A stretch of 64,000 nt of DNA, taken from contig NW_026111672.1 in the NCBI RefSeq assembly GCF_024679095.1, forward strand, positions 62,001 through 126,000, read 5' to 3'. A program made the position numbers and the translations under genes. Below the pieces are notes generated by a model, which was not told where the DNA came from, ran no database searches, and saw only the letters and a program-made list of their open reading frames with translations. This document shows, piece after piece, positions 60,850-64,000 of this stretch. How positions within the stretch are numbered: the first letter of the stretch is position 1; the number at the start of each line of letters is the position of its first letter. Source of the stretch: Eriocheir sinensis (lineage: Eukaryota > Arthropoda > Malacostraca > Decapoda > Varunidae).

Positions 60850-62000
60850 TGGGAGGGATGGAGAGTGAAGAAGAGTTTGAGTGGGAGGGATGGAGAAGAA
60901 AGGAGAGTTTGAGTGGGAGGGATGGAGAGTGAAGGAGAGTTTGAGTGGGAGGGATGGAGAGTGAAGGAGAGTTTGAGTGGGAGGGATGGAGAGTGAAGGA
61001 GAGTTTGAGTGGGAGGGATGGAGAGTGAAGGAGAGTTTGAGTGGGAGGGATGGAGAGTGAAGGAGAGTTTGAGTGGGAGGGATGGAGAGTGAAGGAGAGT
61101 TTGAGTGGGATGGATGGAGAGGAAGGAGAGTTTGAGTGGTTGGGATGGAGAGTGTTGGAGTGTTTGATTGGGTGGGATGGAGAGTTATGGAGAGTTTTAG
61201 TGGGAGGGATGGAGAGTGAAGGAGAGTTTGAGTGGGAGGGATGGAGAGTGAAGGAGAGTTTGAGTGGGAGGGATGGAGAGTGAAGGAGAGTTTGAGTGGG
61301 AGGGATGGAGAGTGAAGGAGAGTTTGAGGGAGGATGGAGAGTGAAGGAGAGTTTGAGTGGGAGGGATGGAGAGTGAAGGAGAGTTTGAGGGAGGGATGGA
61401 GATGAAAGGTGTGTTTGAGTGGGAGGGATGGAGAGTGAAGGAGAGTTTGAGTGGGCGGGATGGAGAGTGAAGGCGAGTTTGAGGGAGGGATGGAGAGTGA
61501 AGGAGAGTTTGAGGGGAGGGATGGAGAGTGAAGGAGAGTTTGAGGGGAGGTATGGAGACTGATGGATAGTTTGAGTGGGAGGGATGGAGAGTGAAGGAGA
61601 GTCTGAGTGGGAGGGATGGAGAGTGAAAGAGAGTTTGAGTGGGAGGGATGGAGAGTGAAGGAGAGAGTGGAAGGGATGGAGAGTGAAGGAGAGTTTGAGT
61701 GGGAGGGATGGAGGGGGAAGGAGAGTTTGAGTGGGAGGGATGGAGTGTGAAGGAGAGTTTGAGTGGGAGGGATGGAGAGTGAAGGAGAGTTTGAGTGGGA
61801 GGGATGGAGAGTGAAGGAGAGTTTGAGTGGGAGGGATGGAGAGTGAAGGAGAGTTTGAGTGGGAGGGATGGAGAGTGAAGGAGAGTTTGAGTGGGAGGGA
61901 TGGAGAGGGAAGGAGAGTTTGAGTGGGAGGGATGGAGAGGGAAGGAGAGTTTGAGTGGGAGGGATGAAGAGTGAAGGAGAGTTAGAATAGGAAGAATGGA
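60850..62000. repeat. ~32-bp minisatellite, ~34 copies
   Basis: GAGAGTTTGAGTGGGAGGGA followed by TGGAGAGTGAAG repeats for 1.15 kb with indels and single changes. The minus strand is largely open (H-S-N-S-P-S-L-S-I-P-P), which follows from the repeat. Confidence 0.96.
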
Positions 62001-62130
62001 ATTAAGGAGAGTTTCAGTAGGAGTGATGGAGGGGTGAAGAAATGGAGGAAACCTTGAGTGAGGGAGAGAAAAAGACAGCAAAACTGAAAAGAACTAGGAC
62101 AGGTAGGGACAAGGTGACTGAGTTAGTAGT

Positions 62131-62398
62131 AAAATATGAAACCCTAGGAGGTGAGGACCAAGAACAAGCTCCCCGTAAGTTAGTGAGTTCACGTCGTAAA
62201 ATATGAAACCCTAGGAGGTGAGGACCAAGAACAAGCTCCCCGTAAGTTAGTGAGTTCACGTCGTAAAATATGAAACCCTAGGAGGTGAGGACCAAGAACA
62301 AGCTCCCCGTAAGTTAGTGAGTTCACGTCGTAAAATATGAAACCCTAGGAGGTGAGGACCAAGAACAAGCTCCCCGTAAGTTAGTGAGTTCACGTCGG
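62131..62398. repeat. 67-bp tandem repeat, four copies
   Basis: AAAATATGAAACCCTAGGAG starts at 62131, 62198, 62265 and 62332, an exact 67-bp period with essentially identical copies. Confidence 0.97.
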
Positions 62399-62471
62399 CT
62401 AAGTCTAAGCGTAATAAACATAACATTTCACTTCAACACCGCCACCAAAACCAAAAAGATCACCATTCTCG

Positions 62472-62473
<2 letters not shown>

Positions 62474-62515
<42 letters not shown>

Positions 62516-62592
62516 TTTCCACTTGTCTTTCCTCTGTCATCTAAGCCCTTCAGTGTTTGCGAGTCCAGTTTTGGCCACACACACACACACAC
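62474..62592. repeat. (CA)n arrays next to the SLC19 donor site
   Basis: CA run 62474-62512 and a shorter run 62576-62592. The second provides the GTGTGT donor of the minus-strand exon. Confidence 0.93.
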
Positions 62593-62829
62593 CTGGCTCA
62601 GCACGCCTGATAGGAAGCGTCCCGCGAGCAGGGCGGCGCGGGTGAAGCTGGTGACGCGCTGGTAGAACTTGCCGGCCACCTTGGCGTAGATGTAGGTGTA
62701 GTAGGCGACCTCCGTGGACGTGGCGATGCCGTACGTGAACTCCATCAGCTGCATGGCCGTCACGCCCCGCGCCCACAGCAGCAGGGACCAGGTGGCGATG
62801 TAGGCGATGCCCTCAAACACGATGACGGG
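62593..62829 (-). CDS. SLC19-family folate/thiamine transporter exon
   Basis: On the minus strand CTCTCCCCCAG precedes a 237-bp phase 0-0 exon ending CAG|GTGTGT. It reads P-V-I-V-F-E-G-I-A-Y-I-A-T-W-S-L-L-L-W and A-M-Q-L-M-E-F-T-Y-G-I-A-T-S-T-E-V-A-Y-Y. Then come Y-T-Y-I-Y and YQRVTSFTRAALLAGRF. The order P-V-(I/L)-x-x-(Q/E)-G, M-Q-x-M-E-(F/L)-x-Y, A-Y-x-x-Y-I and Y-Q-R-V-x-x-x-x-R is diagnostic of SLC19 carriers (plasma-membrane major-facilitator proteins for reduced folate or thiamine). It covers two predicted transmembrane segments before the central loop. No lesions are seen. The rest of the gene lies outside or in unseen exons. Y-Y-T-Y-I-Y and T-E-V-A-Y-Y favour a thiamine-transporter-like member. 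Confidence 0.9.
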
Positions 62830-63720
62830 CTGGGGGAGAGAAGGCGGGGATGAGAATGATGAGGGAAGGAAGGATGAGGAATGGAATGGGAGTTTGTAGG
62901 ATTTTCAGAGGAGGTAGAGATGAGGGAGTGTGGGAGTGGGAGGCTGAGGGGTAGGGGAAGGAGGGGATGAGAACGGTGAAGGAAGGAGAGATAGGGAAAG
63001 GAATGGGAGTTTGTGGGATTTTCAGAGGAGGTGGAGATGAGGAAGTGTGCGAGTGTAGAGGGTGTGCGGGAGTTTGCAGACGGGAAGTGCGGAAAGGGAA
63101 TATGGGGGTGGGTGATAGTGAGGATAAGGGAGAACAGAATAAGGGGAGAGAAGTGAGGGAACATGGGAGAGGGGAGGGATATCGGGAGTATGGGGGAAGG
63201 AGGGAGTGTGAAAGATTTGGAAAGTATGAAGAAGAGAGCGAGGGAGTGTGAAAGTAAGGGAAAGGAAGGAGGGGAGTGTGAAAGTATGAGAGAGAAAGGA
63301 AGGGAATGTGAAAGAATGGAATAAGAGGGAGGGAGTGTGAAAAGATGGGAAAGGAATTCAGGGAGGAAGTGTGACAATAACAGTGAAGGGAGGGAGCGAG
63401 TAAGTGTTTAAGTATGGGGAAGGAAGGGAGGAACCGTGAGGAGTGGGGAAGGAAGGAAGGAAGGGAGTCTGAGGACGTATGGGGAAGTCATGTAAGTGTG
63501 TGAGTATGAGGAAGATAGGAAGGAAGTGTGAAAGTATGGGGAAGGAAGGAAGGAAGTGTGAAAGTATGGGGAAGGAAGGAAGGAAGTGTGAAAGTATGGG
63601 GAAGGAAGGGAGGGAGGGAAGACGGGAGATAGTGGATGCAGTGTGGAAGGGAGTGTGGGAGAGCAAGAGGAAGGGGAGGACTGGGATATCTATTCGCTAC
63701 ATTAATAGAAAGACTGTTGA
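62830..63720. repeat. purine-rich tract with short tandem repeats
   Basis: GGGAGTTTGTRGGATTTTCAG, with GAGGAGGTRGAGATGAGG following, occurs at 62889 and 63006. GAAAGTATGGGGAAGGAAGG repeats with a 31-bp period at 63530-63610. No coding signs; it lies in the intron upstream of the SLC19 exon. Confidence 0.8.
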
Positions 63721-64000
63721 ATAATGTTAAAAAAAAAGGTCATGACCTTAGTACAGAGGTCCAAGGAAGAATTTCAAGGGGTTCATAGAGATTCTAATTA
63801 TTTTCAAATTTATTATACTGGAATTAGGAGACGCGGCTCGGAATACAATTGTTACTACTGTACACAATCTTTAAAACTGAACGCTTAAATGATAGAATTG
63901 CTCTACAATAGCTAACGGTACAAGGGGTGTCAAACCCACGGCCCACGTGGCAGGGGGTCCACAGGTGAAAAAGTGACTGGAAATGGGTGGTTGGGAACCA
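63721..64000. mobile_element. possible hAT (Charlie-like) end at window edge
   Basis: AAGGGGTGTCAAACCCACGG at 63919 with GGCCCACGTGG resembles the common hAT terminus CAGGGGTGTCAAAC. The element would continue beyond the window, so its other end and target duplication cannot be checked. The rest of the segment shows nothing. Confidence 0.3.

Noticed and set aside
61197..62081. 294-codon minus-strand frame over the minisatellite
   Set aside because: The frame follows the repeat and changes register with repeat indels; no start context or domain.

Overview
The window looks like nuclear DNA of an invertebrate animal, most likely a decapod crustacean. This is an inference from its style: very long (GA)n, (CA)n and (TA)n arrays, many divergent CR1/jockey-type LINEs, tRNA-derived SINEs, and a few small exons lying far apart. 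No bacterial, organellar or rRNA features are seen, and no complete host gene lies inside the window.

Layout. 0.2-6.7 kb holds remnants of a class IIb histone deacetylase (HDAC6/10-like) domain on the + strand. One coding exon is split by a 3.25-kb LINE flanked by a 7-bp target duplication. 7-15 kb is low-complexity sequence, tandem arrays, a hAT-type MITE with an 8-bp duplication and a SINE set into a 55-bp tandem array. 15.7-16.6 kb carries two minus-strand exons of a glycoside hydrolase family 31 alpha-glucosidase with several lesions. 16.8-30.2 kb is mostly LINEs, SINEs and tandem arrays, including a 69-bp (23-codon) repeat. 30.2-32.2 kb is a TTAA-flanked DNA transposon. 32.2-36.5 kb is a nest of elements in which one LINE is inserted in another.

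37,849-45,572 is the main find: a 7.7-kb Mutator-like (MULE) DNA transposon with ~115-bp terminal inverted repeats and a perfect 9-bp target-site duplication. Its six-exon minus-strand transposase keeps a zinc finger, all three DDE residues and a SWIM finger. Introns and subterminal zones are packed with microsatellites. It sits inside GC-rich, CpG-rich sequence that may be the 5' end of a host gene.

46.6-58.7 kb is again LINE-rich, with purine- and pyrimidine-rich tracts and a 157-bp tandem array. 59.7-60.8 kb holds an unrecognised, possibly decayed gene with a repeated C-terminal motif. 60.85-62.4 kb is two minisatellites. 62,593-62,829 is a clean minus-strand exon of an SLC19 (reduced folate/thiamine) transporter.

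The genes do not form a pathway. The window mainly records repeated transposon insertion and nesting. All family calls come from reading translated motifs by eye, without database searches.
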